DNA of 64,000 bases from Streptomyces rugosispiralis (GCF_024505145.1 NZ_JANIAA010000043.1:1-64000); one strand, 5' to 3'; shown: positions 32,677 to 41,625, counted from the first letter of the stretch. Notes: generated from the letters alone by a model not told the origin. Numbers and translations are program-made.

Positions 32677-33453
32677 ATGAGCGTGTTCGACCCATCCCGT
32701 AGGCAGTTGCTCGCCCGCTCCGGTGCGCTGTTCGGCGCGGCCGCGCTGGCCTCCCTCCCCGGTTCCGCGCTGCTGGCGACGCCCGCGTACGCCGCGTCCT
32801 CGCACTCCAAGACGCCCACCGGCGAGGAGATCCGGAAGGCATACCGCCGCTTCCGGGCGAACCAGGCCCGGGTGCTGACGGGCAGACCGAGCCCCAACGG
32901 CTGGGAGATGGAGAAGGTCGCCGACGGCGGCGGAGCCATCTGGTCCCGTCCGGTGCCCGGCACCCCGCTGGAGGGCGTCACCGTCCGCATCGGCGCACCG
33001 GAGGCGGTGCTGGTCCATGTGATCCGCCGCTTCCACTACGAGATCGACGAGCTCCGCAAGGGCGATGTGATCGGCTGGCGCAGCCCCGGCACGGTCCGCA
33101 AGGGGCTGCCGGAGGGCAACCAGGCGTCGGGGACGGCGGTCCGGATCCGGCCCGGCCACTACCCGCCGGGTGCCAAGGGCGGCTTCTTCCCCCAGCAGGA
33201 GGTCGTGATCCGCGACATCCTCGCCGAACTCGACGGCGTGGTCCGCTGGGGCGGGGACGACCGCAAGCCGGACGAGTCGCTCTTCTACGTGGCCGTCCGT
33301 CCCGGCGATCGGCGGCTGGCCGAGGTCGTGGTCCGGCTGAATCGCTGGCGCGAGACGCCGGGCAGCGGCGCGGGCGCCCCGGTCGATGTGCTCGCGCCGA
33401 AGCGCCGCAAGGCCGCGACGTCCCTGGCCCGCAGCCAGCGCGCGGCGGCCTGA
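32677..33453 (+). CDS. Tat-exported protein, unrecognised
   Basis: 258 residues. The N-terminus SRRQLLARSGALFGAAALASL...ATPAYA is a twin-arginine signal with the RR pair at residues 8-9. The mature part contains RFHYEIDELRKGDVIGWRSPG and ends in a basic Ala/Arg tail. This layout resembles the M15-type or hypothetical proteins encoded with DUF1906 genes, but no catalytic motif is sure. It is the last of four same-strand genes; a strong terminator follows. The Tat signal indicates folded export. Confidence 0.7.
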   Translation: MSVFDPSRRQLLARSGALFGAAALASLPGSALLATPAYAASSHSKTPTGEEIRKAYRRFRANQARVLTGRPSPNGWEMEKVADGGGAIWSRPVPGTPLEGVTVRIGAPEAVLVHVIRRFHYEIDELRKGDVIGWRSPGTVRKGLPEGNQASGTAVRIRPGHYPPGAKGGFFPQQEVVIRDILAELDGVVRWGGDDRKPDESLFYVAVRPGDRRLAEVVVRLNRWRETPGSGAGAPVDVLAPKRRKAATSLARSQRAAA

Positions 33454-33496
33454 ACGGCGGCCTGAACGGTGCCTTGAACGAAATTGCGGGGAACCG

Positions 33497-33529
33497 GGGA
33501 GCCCCGGCGCGTGCGGCGCCGGGGCTCCC
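33497..33529. terminator. Bidirectional terminator between convergent genes
   Basis: Perfect stem with 14-base arms GGGAGCCCCGGCGC and GCGCCGGGGCTCCC around a five-base loop, then TTTCGC. It separates the Tat-exported protein gene from the convergent secreted protein gene. Confidence 0.85.
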
Positions 33530-33537
33530 TTTCGCGA

Positions 33538-34134
33538 TCAGTCGCAGGAGGGGCAGGGCGTGCAGGCGCTGACCCTGACGTCGTCGATGACCGGCCCGTA
33601 GGCGCCGGTGCCGGTGCTGGTGCTGGCGAACGCCAGCGTCGTGGAGGTGCCACGGGCCACGAAGGTCACCTCCCGGGTGACATAGCCCATGTTCGTCACG
33701 GTCTTGCCCGTGACATCGAAGCTGAAGTCCTGGAAGTTCTGCCCGTCGATCAGCACCTTCCCGGTCCTCACGGGCGGGCCTCCCGCCGGGTTGCCGGCCA
33801 GGGAGTACGTCACCGAGTACTTCTTCCCGGGGACCGTGGTGAAGGTCTGCTCCACCGTGCCGGGGCCGCCACCGTTGAGGTCCACGGACTGGCCCCCCTC
33901 GGCCGCCTGCCAGAAGCCGTCCCCGATGTGGTCCACGTTTCCGGACGTGACCTTCCACGGCCCGATGGTCCCACCCGTCCCCACGTTCACGAACGTGTTG
34001 GCCGCCACGCTGGGCGTCTCGAAGCTGCCGTCGTCGAAGCGGCTGACGGCGGCGGCCGTCGCGACGCCGGCCCCCGAGCCGACGAGCACCCCGGCGACGG
34101 CGACCGCTGCGACAAAGATGCGAATAGGCGACAT
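33538..34134 (-). CDS. Secreted choice-of-anchor C / DUF642-like protein
   Basis: 198 residues. Signal peptide about 1-28 (IFVAAVAVAGVLVGSGAGVATA). The mature protein opens with SRFDDGSFETPSVAANTFVNVGTGGTIGPWKVTSGNVDHIGDGFWQAAEGGQSVDLNGG, which is characteristic of DUF642/choice-of-anchor C proteins, a galactose-binding-like beta-sandwich. Near the end, PVIDDVRVSACTPCPSCD carries three cysteines. A polysaccharide-binding surface role is plausible. ATG 34134 is the only good start. Confidence 0.78.
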   Translation of the reverse strand: MSPIRIFVAAVAVAGVLVGSGAGVATAAAVSRFDDGSFETPSVAANTFVNVGTGGTIGPWKVTSGNVDHIGDGFWQAAEGGQSVDLNGGGPGTVEQTFTTVPGKKYSVTYSLAGNPAGGPPVRTGKVLIDGQNFQDFSFDVTGKTVTNMGYVTREVTFVARGTSTTLAFASTSTGTGAYGPVIDDVRVSACTPCPSCD

Positions 34135-34360
34135 GTTCCCCTCCAGTGCGACTCATTCGGTAATGCACCGAATTGATGGCGCAGCAGAATCTTCCGCACC
34201 GCAGACACACACGCCAGGGCTCGGTCCCCGGCGCACCGTGGTGCGGACCGGGTCGAGCGCGGCTGGTGCGCCGGTCGATCACGCCGGGCCGCCCCTTGGG
34301 GAGGGAGTGTTGGGTTGCGCGGTTCGGTCGAGCGCGGCGCCGTCTCGCGCCTTCGGCGCA

Positions 34361-34698
34361 TTTGAGCAGCGGGGCAGGGGGTGGGGGGCGCGGCCGCGTC
34401 GCCGGGCGCCGGGCGGCCGGATGTGGCCGCCGGTGGCGGCTACGGTCCGCCGGGGCGGGGGCCATTGCCGGACCGCCTTGCCAGGGGTGGGGTACCCCTC
34501 TCGAAACTGTTTGACAAATTAGTTGCTTCAGATCAAGCGTTTTTTAGGGGGGTACCCGGAGGGCCGCCCTGGCCCCGTCGACCCGCACCCCGGATCGGCC
34601 CCGACCCTCGGGCACGGAAGCCGCCACGGCGCCCGCCCCCACCGGCCCGGCGGCCGGCGACGAGGCCCCGGCCCCCACCCCCCGCCCGCATGCTCAAA
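34361..34698. repeat. Large imperfect inverted repeat, intergenic
   Basis: The left arm (about 34361-34497) reads TTTGAGCAGCGGGGCA outward and the right arm (about 34547-34698), in reverse complement, reads TTTGAGCATGCGGGCG. Both continue with similar GC-rich blocks containing TCGCCGG and TGGCGGCT, to a central AT-richer spacer (34500-34546). The arms are only partly conserved. No protein-coding frame with a start and ribosome site is supported in the whole stretch 34135-34812. Confidence 0.55.
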
Positions 34699-34812
34699 GT
34701 CACCTCGACTCGGTGATCCGCGCCCATACGGTCTTGCTGCCCGGCCGCCTTCATCCCGCACATCTGACCTGCTCGCGCAGCCGCCGCTAAGCTGTTCGGA
34801 TCGGAGGTGGCG

Positions 34813-35556
34813 GTGGCGGTGGCGGCACACTCGAGTTCGCATTCCCGTTCCCATTCGCGTTCCCATTCGCGGGGGATGACGAACGACATCCAGGAACGCA
34901 TCAAGCGGCTGATCATCGACCAGCGGCTGCCCTCGGGCGCCCCGCTGCCCACCGAGACCGAGCTGATGGAGTTGCTCGGCGTCAGCCGCAACTCCGTGCG
35001 GGAGGCGCTCAAGGCGCTGCAGGCGATGGGGATCGTGGAGATCCGGCACGGCTTCGGGACGTACGTCGGGCCGATGTCGATGGTGCCGATGATCGAGGGG
35101 CTGATCTTCCGTACCGTCGCCGGGCACTACCGGGGCGAGGACAGCCTCCTCGAACTCCTCGAGCTGCGCGAGGCCGTGGAGACGGGGCTGATCGCACGGC
35201 TGGCCGGGCGGATCCCGGAGGCGGATCTCGCCGAGCTGGACGCGGTCGTGCGGCGGATGGAGGCGGAGGCGGCGGAGGGCTCGGTGCGGGCCGAGACGGA
35301 CCGGGCGTTTCACGCCGCGCTCTACGGGAGTCTGGACAACTCGCTGCTGAGCGAGGTGCTGGAGGCGTTCTGGGACGCCTTCCACCGGGTGCGCACCGAC
35401 CTCGTGGACGTGCCGACCGATCCGCGGGTCACCTGCAAGCAGCACCGGGAGATCCTGGAGTCGGTGCGCTCGGGAGATGCCCTACGAGCCGAAGAGGCGA
35501 TCCGCGACCACTTCGGGAACATCCGCATCCGGCTGCGGTCGGCGCATCGCGACTGA
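34813..35556 (+). CDS. FadR/GntR-family transcriptional regulator
   Basis: 247 residues. Winged HTH at about 25-85 (IQERIKRLIIDQRLPSGAPLPTETELMELLGVSRNSVREALKALQAMGIVEIRHGFGTYVG), then an all-helical FCD domain with the metal-binding histidines around HAALYGSLDNS and CKQHREILESV. Start uncertain: GTG 34813 and GTG 34819 have GGAGG at a suitable distance; ATG 34876 would remove a Ser/His/Arg repeat of about 20 residues (HSRSHSR). Convergent with the MpaB-like gene, only five bases apart. Probably represses a carbon-acid catabolic gene elsewhere. Confidence 0.82.
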   Translation: MAVAAHSSSHSRSHSRSHSRGMTNDIQERIKRLIIDQRLPSGAPLPTETELMELLGVSRNSVREALKALQAMGIVEIRHGFGTYVGPMSMVPMIEGLIFRTVAGHYRGEDSLLELLELREAVETGLIARLAGRIPEADLAELDAVVRRMEAEAAEGSVRAETDRAFHAALYGSLDNSLLSEVLEAFWDAFHRVRTDLVDVPTDPRVTCKQHREILESVRSGDALRAEEAIRDHFGNIRIRLRSAHRD

Positions 35557-35561
35557 GCGGC

Positions 35562-37073
35562 TCACGCCTGGGCGAGCAGAGGGTCGTAGGCCGCCGATCG
35601 CCGGCGGCCGGACATGAAGGCCAGGAAATCCCCGATGAAGGCGCCGCGCGTGTAGGTACGGTCGGTGCCGACGGTGTCACGGTGGAACGCGGTCCGGAAC
35701 AGCGTCCGGTATTCGTCCGCGTCGATGTGCTGGTCACCGTTCTTGTCCGTGGCGTCGAAGAGGACCTCGGCGACCTTGATCAGTGCGGGACCGGCCAGGG
35801 AGGGAACGGCGGCGGCGTACTCGTGGGCGCTGACGCGGCCGTCACCGTCGGCGTCCAGTGCCGTCTGGAGCTCACGCCACCAGTCGGCGTAGGCGTTGTA
35901 GAGCCTCGTTTCCTCGGGCTCCGCCAGATCGAGGCGGGTGGACAGTTCGCGGGCCATGGCGGCGAGGTCCGGCCAGTCCAGGTACCCGTCGCCGGTCTGG
36001 TCGAGAACCTCGCGGAAGAACTCCTCCGCACTGCGTTCGGCGTCGGTGCGGAAGCCGGGTTCCGGTTGCGGCGGGAGCGGCGTGATGAGCCGGATCAGGG
36101 CACCGGCCCGCCGCATTTTGTCGTGCAGGGCGGTGACCGCCCGGGCTCGCGGGTCGTCACTGTGCGGCGAGAGAGCCAGCAGGTCGGCGATGGCGTCGGC
36201 CCGGACCCAGCCGTCCGGCAGGAACCGGGCCAGACCGACGGCCAGATAGGCCCCCTGCATCAGGGTCTGCGCACCGGGCATCTCGGGCAGCCCGGCACGC
36301 CGCCGGAAGGGCTCCGGGAGCGAGGCAACGGTGATCGCCCCGATGAGCGGGCCGACGACGGCCCGGCCGGTGGCCCACAGCGTGGGCAACCCGCCCAGCA
36401 GGGCCGGAGCGGGCAGATGGTCGAACAGCTTGTAGAGGATGATCCGCATCGCCTCGGTGTTCTCCAGTTCCTGCGCCACCACGTGGTCGTAGTAGGGCCA
36501 GAACTCGGAGAGGGTGGGCGGCAGATGACCGGCCTCGTCGCCCATGGCGGCCAGGTATGCCCGGAACTCGGTGTACAGCCGCTCCATGGCGTGCTGCTCA
36601 AGGGGCTGGCCGCTCAGTCGGCACATGGTCACGGTGGACTCGAAGATGGTCGCCACCACCCAGGCCCGTACAGCGGGGTCCATCGCGCTGTAGGGCCGGC
36701 CCCGCGGGTCGGTTCCGTTGAGCCGTGCGTGGAGACGGTTCAGCCGTGCCGCCTCGCGGAGCCGTACCTGCTCGTCGTCGCCGAACATGCGCTGCAAGCT
36801 GCGTAAGGTGTTGCGCAGCCGTCGCCACGGGTGGGCGACGAAGGTGGAGTTCTCGATCAGCGCGGCGCCGACCTGCGGGTGCGCGGCCTCCAGGACAGTC
36901 GCCCGGACCATGGCCAGCGCCCACCGCGGATCGTTGACGAATTCCTGGAACTGCGAGCCCGCGCCGAACAACGGCCCGGGTCCGTCCGCCGCGCCCGGCC
37001 GTGACGTACCGCCGTCGAACTCGGTCGCACCGTCCTGGGCGCTGTCGGGGGTTCCGCCGTCTGCGATGGTCAT
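35562..37073 (-). CDS. MpaB/Lcp-like oxygenase (DUF2236) with C-terminal EF hands
   Basis: 503 residues. N-terminal DUF2236 part: FVNDPRWALAMVRATVLEAAHPQVGAALIENSTFVAHPWRRLRNTLRSLQRMFGDD, LHARLNGTDPRGRPYSAMDPAVRAWVVATIFEST. This family includes rubber oxygenase Lcp, which uses heme to cleave cis-polyisoprene, and mycophenolic acid MpaB. The C-terminal 150 residues contain three EF-hand loops with DQTGDGYLDW, DADGDGRVS and DKNGDQHID, so calcium may tune the enzyme. No signal peptide. The ATG overlaps the cis-prenyltransferase gene end by four bases, so both are one operon; a polyprenyl substrate is a tempting inference. Confidence 0.8.
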   Translation of the reverse strand: MTIADGGTPDSAQDGATEFDGGTSRPGAADGPGPLFGAGSQFQEFVNDPRWALAMVRATVLEAAHPQVGAALIENSTFVAHPWRRLRNTLRSLQRMFGDDEQVRLREAARLNRLHARLNGTDPRGRPYSAMDPAVRAWVVATIFESTVTMCRLSGQPLEQHAMERLYTEFRAYLAAMGDEAGHLPPTLSEFWPYYDHVVAQELENTEAMRIILYKLFDHLPAPALLGGLPTLWATGRAVVGPLIGAITVASLPEPFRRRAGLPEMPGAQTLMQGAYLAVGLARFLPDGWVRADAIADLLALSPHSDDPRARAVTALHDKMRRAGALIRLITPLPPQPEPGFRTDAERSAEEFFREVLDQTGDGYLDWPDLAAMARELSTRLDLAEPEETRLYNAYADWWRELQTALDADGDGRVSAHEYAAAVPSLAGPALIKVAEVLFDATDKNGDQHIDADEYRTLFRTAFHRDTVGTDRTYTRGAFIGDFLAFMSGRRRSAAYDPLLAQA

Positions 37074-37867
37074 GATCGGGAATCTCCGTTCCGCTCGGGC
37101 AGCACGCCGCCGAAGCGGCGATCGCGTTGCCGGTAGGTGTGCAGGCATTCGAGGAAGTGCGGCGCGCGGAAGTCGGGCCACAACACGGCCGGGAAGACCC
37201 ATTCCGCGTAGGCGACCTGCCAGAGCATGAAGTTGGAGATGCGCTGTTCCCCCGAGGTCCGGATGACCAGGTCCACGTCGGGTGTGTCGGGGAAGGGCAG
37301 ATGGGCGGCGAAACTCCGCTCGTCCACCGACTCGGCCGCCACCCCCGCGCGGATCAGCGACCGTGCGGCCGCGACGATGTCCCCGCGGCCGCCGTGATCG
37401 AACGCGACGGTCAAGGTCATACCTCGGTTGTCGCCGGTCAGTGTCATCAGGTCGGCGAAGTCGCGTGCCAGCCCCCGAGGGATCCTCGGGTCGCTCACCC
37501 CGAGGAAGCGGCAGCGGATCCCCCGCACGTGCAGCAGCGGCGCGTGCTTGCGCACCACCGCGCGCACCAGCCGCATCAAATAGTCGACCTCGGCACCCGG
37601 CCGGCTCCAGTTCTCGGTGGAGAAGGCGTACAGGCTCAGCCACTCCACGCCCGCGGCCCGAGCCGCCTCGATGACGTCGATGACGGTCGTCTCCGCCGCC
37701 CGGTGACCTGACGTACGCGGCAGCGACCGCTGGGCCGCCCACCGTCCGTTCCCGTCCATCACACACGCCACGTGACGCGGCACCCCGAGCGACCGGTCAC
37801 CATCGGCGAACCGCGACGCGGAAGTGGGATCGGCGAACGCGTCGCCCGCGGTGTGCCCAGCTATCAC
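37070..37867 (-). CDS. cis-Prenyltransferase (UppS-like isoprenyl diphosphate synthase)
   Basis: 265 residues with UppS motifs: HVACVMDGNGRWA (catalytic Asp and Asn), LYAFSTENWSRP, IRTSGEQRISNFMLWQ and PDFRAPHF. It condenses isopentenyl diphosphate in cis; product length is not readable. GTG 37867 was chosen because AAGGGGAGG lies six bases upstream; a longer frame (to 37972) has no ribosome site and a basic N-terminus foreign to the family. Streptomyces usually have a housekeeping UppS, so this is an extra copy. It lies head to head with the cslA remnant. Confidence 0.88.
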   Translation of the reverse strand: MIAGHTAGDAFADPTSASRFADGDRSLGVPRHVACVMDGNGRWAAQRSLPRTSGHRAAETTVIDVIEAARAAGVEWLSLYAFSTENWSRPGAEVDYLMRLVRAVVRKHAPLLHVRGIRCRFLGVSDPRIPRGLARDFADLMTLTGDNRGMTLTVAFDHGGRGDIVAAARSLIRAGVAAESVDERSFAAHLPFPDTPDVDLVIRTSGEQRISNFMLWQVAYAEWVFPAVLWPDFRAPHFLECLHTYRQRDRRFGGVLPERNGDSRS

Positions 37868-38079
37868 GGCAGCCCTCCCCTTGGCCCGCCACCACAGATC
37901 GACACGGCGATCGCGCCTGAAGCAGGGTGCCATCCCCCGAGCCCGAATGGCGCACCAGAGCCACATATTCACCCTTGGAACTGTTGTCCGAATTCACTGG
38001 CACCGAGGCCGATTTCCAGCCGGACGCGGACACCCACCCCTTGCCCACGTTTCTCCCCATGAGCCCGAGGGGTCCGGCG

Positions 38080-38414
38080 GGGTAGCCGGAATGGTCATGA
38101 CGGCGCTGGCCGCGCCCATTTACGCCCGCTCGCTGCTCGATACCGTGCTGCGCCGCAAGAGCCGCTTCGTGGTGACGCCGAAGGGCGACTCGGCGAGCCC
38201 CGACACCCTCTTCGGCACCTTCCGGATCCATCTTTTCTTCCTGGTGGTCTTCGGCGGGTCGCTCGCCTCTTCCTTCCACTTCGGCCACAGTCATCCCGCG
38301 ATGACCGTTTGGGCATCACTTGCCCTGGCTGTCACAGCCGCGCCGATCATCGCCTGGCGGTGGACCGTCCGCCAGGAGAAACGGAACACGCAGCCCGCCC
38401 TTGGGGGACGATAA
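38080..38414 (+). pseudogene. cslA: cslA remnant: C-terminal end of the cellulose synthase-like glycosyltransferase
   Basis: About 107 residues remain: GMVMTALAAPIYARSLLDTVLRRKSRFVVTPKGDSASPDTLFGTFRIHLFF and two more hydrophobic stretches. From family knowledge, SASPDTLFGTFRIHLFF and the surrounding helices match the last part of CslA (normally about 650 residues, encoded just ahead of glxA). The glycosyltransferase core with its DxD and QxxRW motifs is missing; upstream sequence is unrelated and belongs to the prenyltransferase region. The frame is otherwise open and stops three bases before glxA, so the deletion is 5' and the break is somewhere near 38060-38085. It could still make a short membrane peptide. 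Confidence 0.7.
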
Positions 38415-38417
38415 GAA

Positions 38418-40364
38418 GTGAAGTACCGACCGAGTCGCCGCACCCGCCGCTTCGGGATCGGTGCGGCGGCCATCTTCGTGCTGGCCGGGATGAACGGCCC
38501 GGCCCTCTACCGTTTCAGCTCGGACAAGTACCACGCGTACAAAATCAACCAACCGGAGTACAAGGCGGAGAACGGCCACTGGGATGTGGTCGATGTCCCC
38601 GAGGAATACCGGATCAACACGATCCACGCCGCCCTGCTGCACACCGGAAAGGTGCTGCTGGTGGCCGGCTCCGGGAACAACGCCAAGAACTTCGCCGCCA
38701 AATCCTTCCGCAGCGTCCTGTGGGCCCCGGAGAAGAACACCTTCACCAACATTCCCACCCCCAAGGACCTCTTCTGCTCCGGGCACAGCCAGCTCCCGGA
38801 CGGAAAGCTGCTGGTGGCGGGCGGCACCCAGCGCTATGAGAAGCTCAAGGGCAATGTCGAGAAGGCGGGCGGACTGATGTTCGTCCACAACGAGAGCCCC
38901 GACAAGCCGAAGACCCTCCCCGCCGGGACCCGCTTCACCGGGAAGGAGAACGGCAAGACCTTCGAGTCCAAGGACCCGATTCTCGTGCCACGCGCGACGA
39001 AGAGCAAGAACCGCAAGGGGAAGGTCACCGTCACCGCGAGCACGGTGCGGGTCTATGTGGAGGCGTTGCGCAAGGGGAAGAAATACCAGACCGGAACCGA
39101 GGACAATTACCGGATCTCCGGGCTGAAGGGAAAGGACAAGCGGAACTTCTACGGGATCGCCCAGAAGCTGTCGTTCGACAAGAAGGACTTCCAGGGCATC
39201 AAGCAGGCGTATGAGTTCGACCCGAAAGCCGAGCGGTATATCCCGGTCGATCCGATGAACGAGGCCCGCTGGTACCCGACTCTGACCCCCCTCCAGGACG
39301 GCAAGGTGCTCGCGGTCTCCGGGCTGGACGAGATCGGCCAGGTGGTGCCGGGGAAGAACGAGATCTACGACCCCAAGACAAACAAGTGGAAGTACCTGCC
39401 CAAGAAGCGCTTCTTCCCGACGTACCCCGCGCTGTTCCTGACCGACAAGGGCCGGATCTTCTACACCGGCTCGAACGCCGGATACGGCCCTGAGAACAAG
39501 GGCCGCACGCCCGGTATCTGGGATCTGAAGACCAACCGGTTCGACGTGGTCCCGGGCATCAGCGACTCGGACGCCCTGGAGACGTCGATGTCGGTGCTGC
39601 TGCCGCCCGCACAGGACCAGCGGTACATGGTGCAGGGCGGGGGCGGGGTCGGCGAGGACCCCAAGTCCACGGCGAAGACCCGGATCGTCGATCTGCATGC
39701 CGATAAGCCGCGGTTCCGCGATGGCCCGGATCTGTATGCGAAGGCGCGCTATCCGAGCAGTGTGATCCTCCCCGATGACACCGTTCTGACCACGAACGGC
39801 TCGGGCGACTACCGGGGCCGCGGCGCCACCAATGTGCTGAAGGCCGAGCTCTACACCCCGAAGAGCAACACCTCGCGCGCGGTGGCCGATCCACTGGTGG
39901 GCCGCAACTACCACTCGGGGGCGCTGCTCCTGCCGGACGGCCGGGTCATGACCTTCGGCTCGGACTCGCTCTTCGCCGACAAGGCCAACACCAAGCCGGG
40001 TGAGTTCCAGCAGCAGATCGACCTCTACACCCCGCCGTATCTCTTCCGCGACTCCCGTCCGAAGCTCACCGACACCGCGCCCAGGACGGTCAAGCTCGGC
40101 GGGAAGACCACCTACCGGACCGCGCAGGCGTCGGCGATCACCAAGATGCGGCTGATCCGGCCCGGCTCCTTCACCCATGTGACCAATGTCGAGCAGCGGT
40201 CGATCGCCCTCGACTTCACGCGGTCGAAGGACGGGGTGACGGTGACCCTGCCGAAGGACTCGTCCATGGTGCCGCCGGGGTGGTACATGCTCAACGCGGT
40301 GGACGGCCAGGGGACGCCGTCGAAGGCGGTGTGGGTGAAGGTGCCCGCCCCCACGAAGAAGTGA
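38418..40364 (+). CDS. glxA: Galactose oxidase-like copper enzyme GlxA
   Basis: 648 residues. N-terminal uncleaved-type membrane anchor (IGAAAIFVLAGMNGPALY) then Kelch-like repeats and a C-terminal DUF1929 domain (TPPYLFRDSRPKLTDTAPRTVKLGGKTT). Cys120 in KDLFCSGHSQLPDGK is the cysteine of the Cys-Tyr cofactor; ARWYPTLTPLQDGKVLAVSGLD and SDPLVGRNYHSGALLLPDGRVM carry copper ligands. It acts with CslA on the beta-glucan at growing hyphal tips. Here cslA is truncated, so GlxA may be orphaned. It starts with GTG three bases after the remnant's stop. Confidence 0.92.
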   Translation: MKYRPSRRTRRFGIGAAAIFVLAGMNGPALYRFSSDKYHAYKINQPEYKAENGHWDVVDVPEEYRINTIHAALLHTGKVLLVAGSGNNAKNFAAKSFRSVLWAPEKNTFTNIPTPKDLFCSGHSQLPDGKLLVAGGTQRYEKLKGNVEKAGGLMFVHNESPDKPKTLPAGTRFTGKENGKTFESKDPILVPRATKSKNRKGKVTVTASTVRVYVEALRKGKKYQTGTEDNYRISGLKGKDKRNFYGIAQKLSFDKKDFQGIKQAYEFDPKAERYIPVDPMNEARWYPTLTPLQDGKVLAVSGLDEIGQVVPGKNEIYDPKTNKWKYLPKKRFFPTYPALFLTDKGRIFYTGSNAGYGPENKGRTPGIWDLKTNRFDVVPGISDSDALETSMSVLLPPAQDQRYMVQGGGGVGEDPKSTAKTRIVDLHADKPRFRDGPDLYAKARYPSSVILPDDTVLTTNGSGDYRGRGATNVLKAELYTPKSNTSRAVADPLVGRNYHSGALLLPDGRVMTFGSDSLFADKANTKPGEFQQQIDLYTPPYLFRDSRPKLTDTAPRTVKLGGKTTYRTAQASAITKMRLIRPGSFTHVTNVEQRSIALDFTRSKDGVTVTLPKDSSMVPPGWYMLNAVDGQGTPSKAVWVKVPAPTKK

Positions 40365-40383
40365 CGGCCGTCCAGCCGTGCTT

Positions 40384-41454
40384 CTAGCTGTCCTTCCTGC
40401 TGTCCTTACGGTCGGCGTTACGGGCGAGATCGAGCGCGTACCGGGGCCACCACCGACCCGCGGTGGGACCGCCCTTGCAGGTACCGTCCGACTCGCCCGG
40501 ACGCTTGATCCACAGATAGGCGTCGATCCGCTTGTCCCCGGTGTCGACGGTCGGCCGCTCGCCCAGCGCCCGGCCCTTCGGGTTGCACCACGCCTGCGGG
40601 TCGTTCTTCCCCGGGGCCGGGCCATTGCCGTTACGGCTGGTGTCGATCACGAAGGGCTTGCCGCCGAGCAGCGCGGACAGCCGCTTGCCGTACGCCCGGT
40701 TCTCCTGGGTCGTCTGGTAGTTCGAGGTATTCAGCGCGAAGCCGTCGGCCTTACGGATACCGGCACGCTTCAGCGGCTCGACCATCCGGCGCGGGTCCTT
40801 GATCCAGTGCGGGTTCCCGGCGTCCAGATAGACCTTGGTGCGGGGCAGCCCCTTGAGCTTGTCCACGGCACCGGTCAGTAAGTCGTACCGCTCCTCGTGG
40901 AACTTCTTGGGCGTACAGCCGTCCACCGCGTGCGGCAGCGCGTCGGGCTCCAGGATGACCGTCGCCCGGCGGTCGCCGATCCCCCGGACCGTCCTGTCCA
41001 GCCAGGCGCGATAGGCGTCGCCGTCGGCCGCGCCGCCCTTGGAGTACTGCCCGCAGTCGCGGTGCGGGATGTTGTAGAAGACCAGCAGCGCATCCCGGTT
41101 CACCTCGTCCGCGGCCGCGGTGAACCCCCGCGCCTGCCCCTCCGGGTCGTCCACCCCCAGCCACTCCGCGATGGGCTGCTCCGCGATCTTCTCCATCAGC
41201 CTGGCCTCGTCGTCCTCGCCCCTCTTCCGATACGCCGCGACCTGGCGCGCCGCGCTGCCGTCCGGATTCACCCAATAGGGGATCGTGGCCTTGGGCCGCT
41301 GCTTCGGCTGCCTTGCGACCGAGGCATGATCGCTGCCCCCCTCCGAGGCCCCGAAGCACCCGGAGACCACAACGCACGAGAGGAGCGCCCCGGCGACGGA
41401 AACCACGCGAGCACGGGCGACGTGACGCGAACGGCCGGCGCGACTGCCGTACAT
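40384..41454 (-). CDS. Glycoside hydrolase family 6 lipoprotein (endoglucanase-like)
   Basis: 356 residues. N-terminal signal with lipobox VVSGC, mature part IPYWVNPDGSAARQV. GH6 motifs: VILEPDALPHAVDGC (catalytic Asp), KVYLDAGNPHWIKDP, and FVIDTSRNGNGPAPGKNDPQAWCNPKGRALG. It hydrolyses beta-1,4-glucan; in Streptomyces this gene lies next to cslA-glxA and is thought to process the tip glucan. ATG 41454 has GGGGGAG about five bases ahead. Convergent with glxA. Confidence 0.9.
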   Translation of the reverse strand: MYGSRAGRSRHVARARVVSVAGALLSCVVVSGCFGASEGGSDHASVARQPKQRPKATIPYWVNPDGSAARQVAAYRKRGEDDEARLMEKIAEQPIAEWLGVDDPEGQARGFTAAADEVNRDALLVFYNIPHRDCGQYSKGGAADGDAYRAWLDRTVRGIGDRRATVILEPDALPHAVDGCTPKKFHEERYDLLTGAVDKLKGLPRTKVYLDAGNPHWIKDPRRMVEPLKRAGIRKADGFALNTSNYQTTQENRAYGKRLSALLGGKPFVIDTSRNGNGPAPGKNDPQAWCNPKGRALGERPTVDTGDKRIDAYLWIKRPGESDGTCKGGPTAGRWWPRYALDLARNADRKDSRKDS

Positions 41455-41625
41455 CCACTCCCCCTTGGGTGCACACCCCGGGGAACGAACGGCGCTCCCC
41501 CGGCGGGACAAGACCGGTCGAATCAATCCTTACATACCCCCCCGAACCACCATGCCCTCATCCACAACCCACCCCTCTTTTCGCCCGTACGCCTGCGATG
41601 ACTCCGCCCCGGCGAACCCCCGGGT

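Noticed and set aside
34511..34540. TTGACA hexamer followed by AT-rich sequence as a promoter
   Set aside because: No acceptable -10 at 16-18 bases; the stretch is the centre of the imperfect palindrome.
37868..37972. Longer N-terminus of the cis-prenyltransferase
   Set aside because: GTG 37867 has an ideal ribosome site and fits the family length; the extra 35 residues are basic and unlike UppS.
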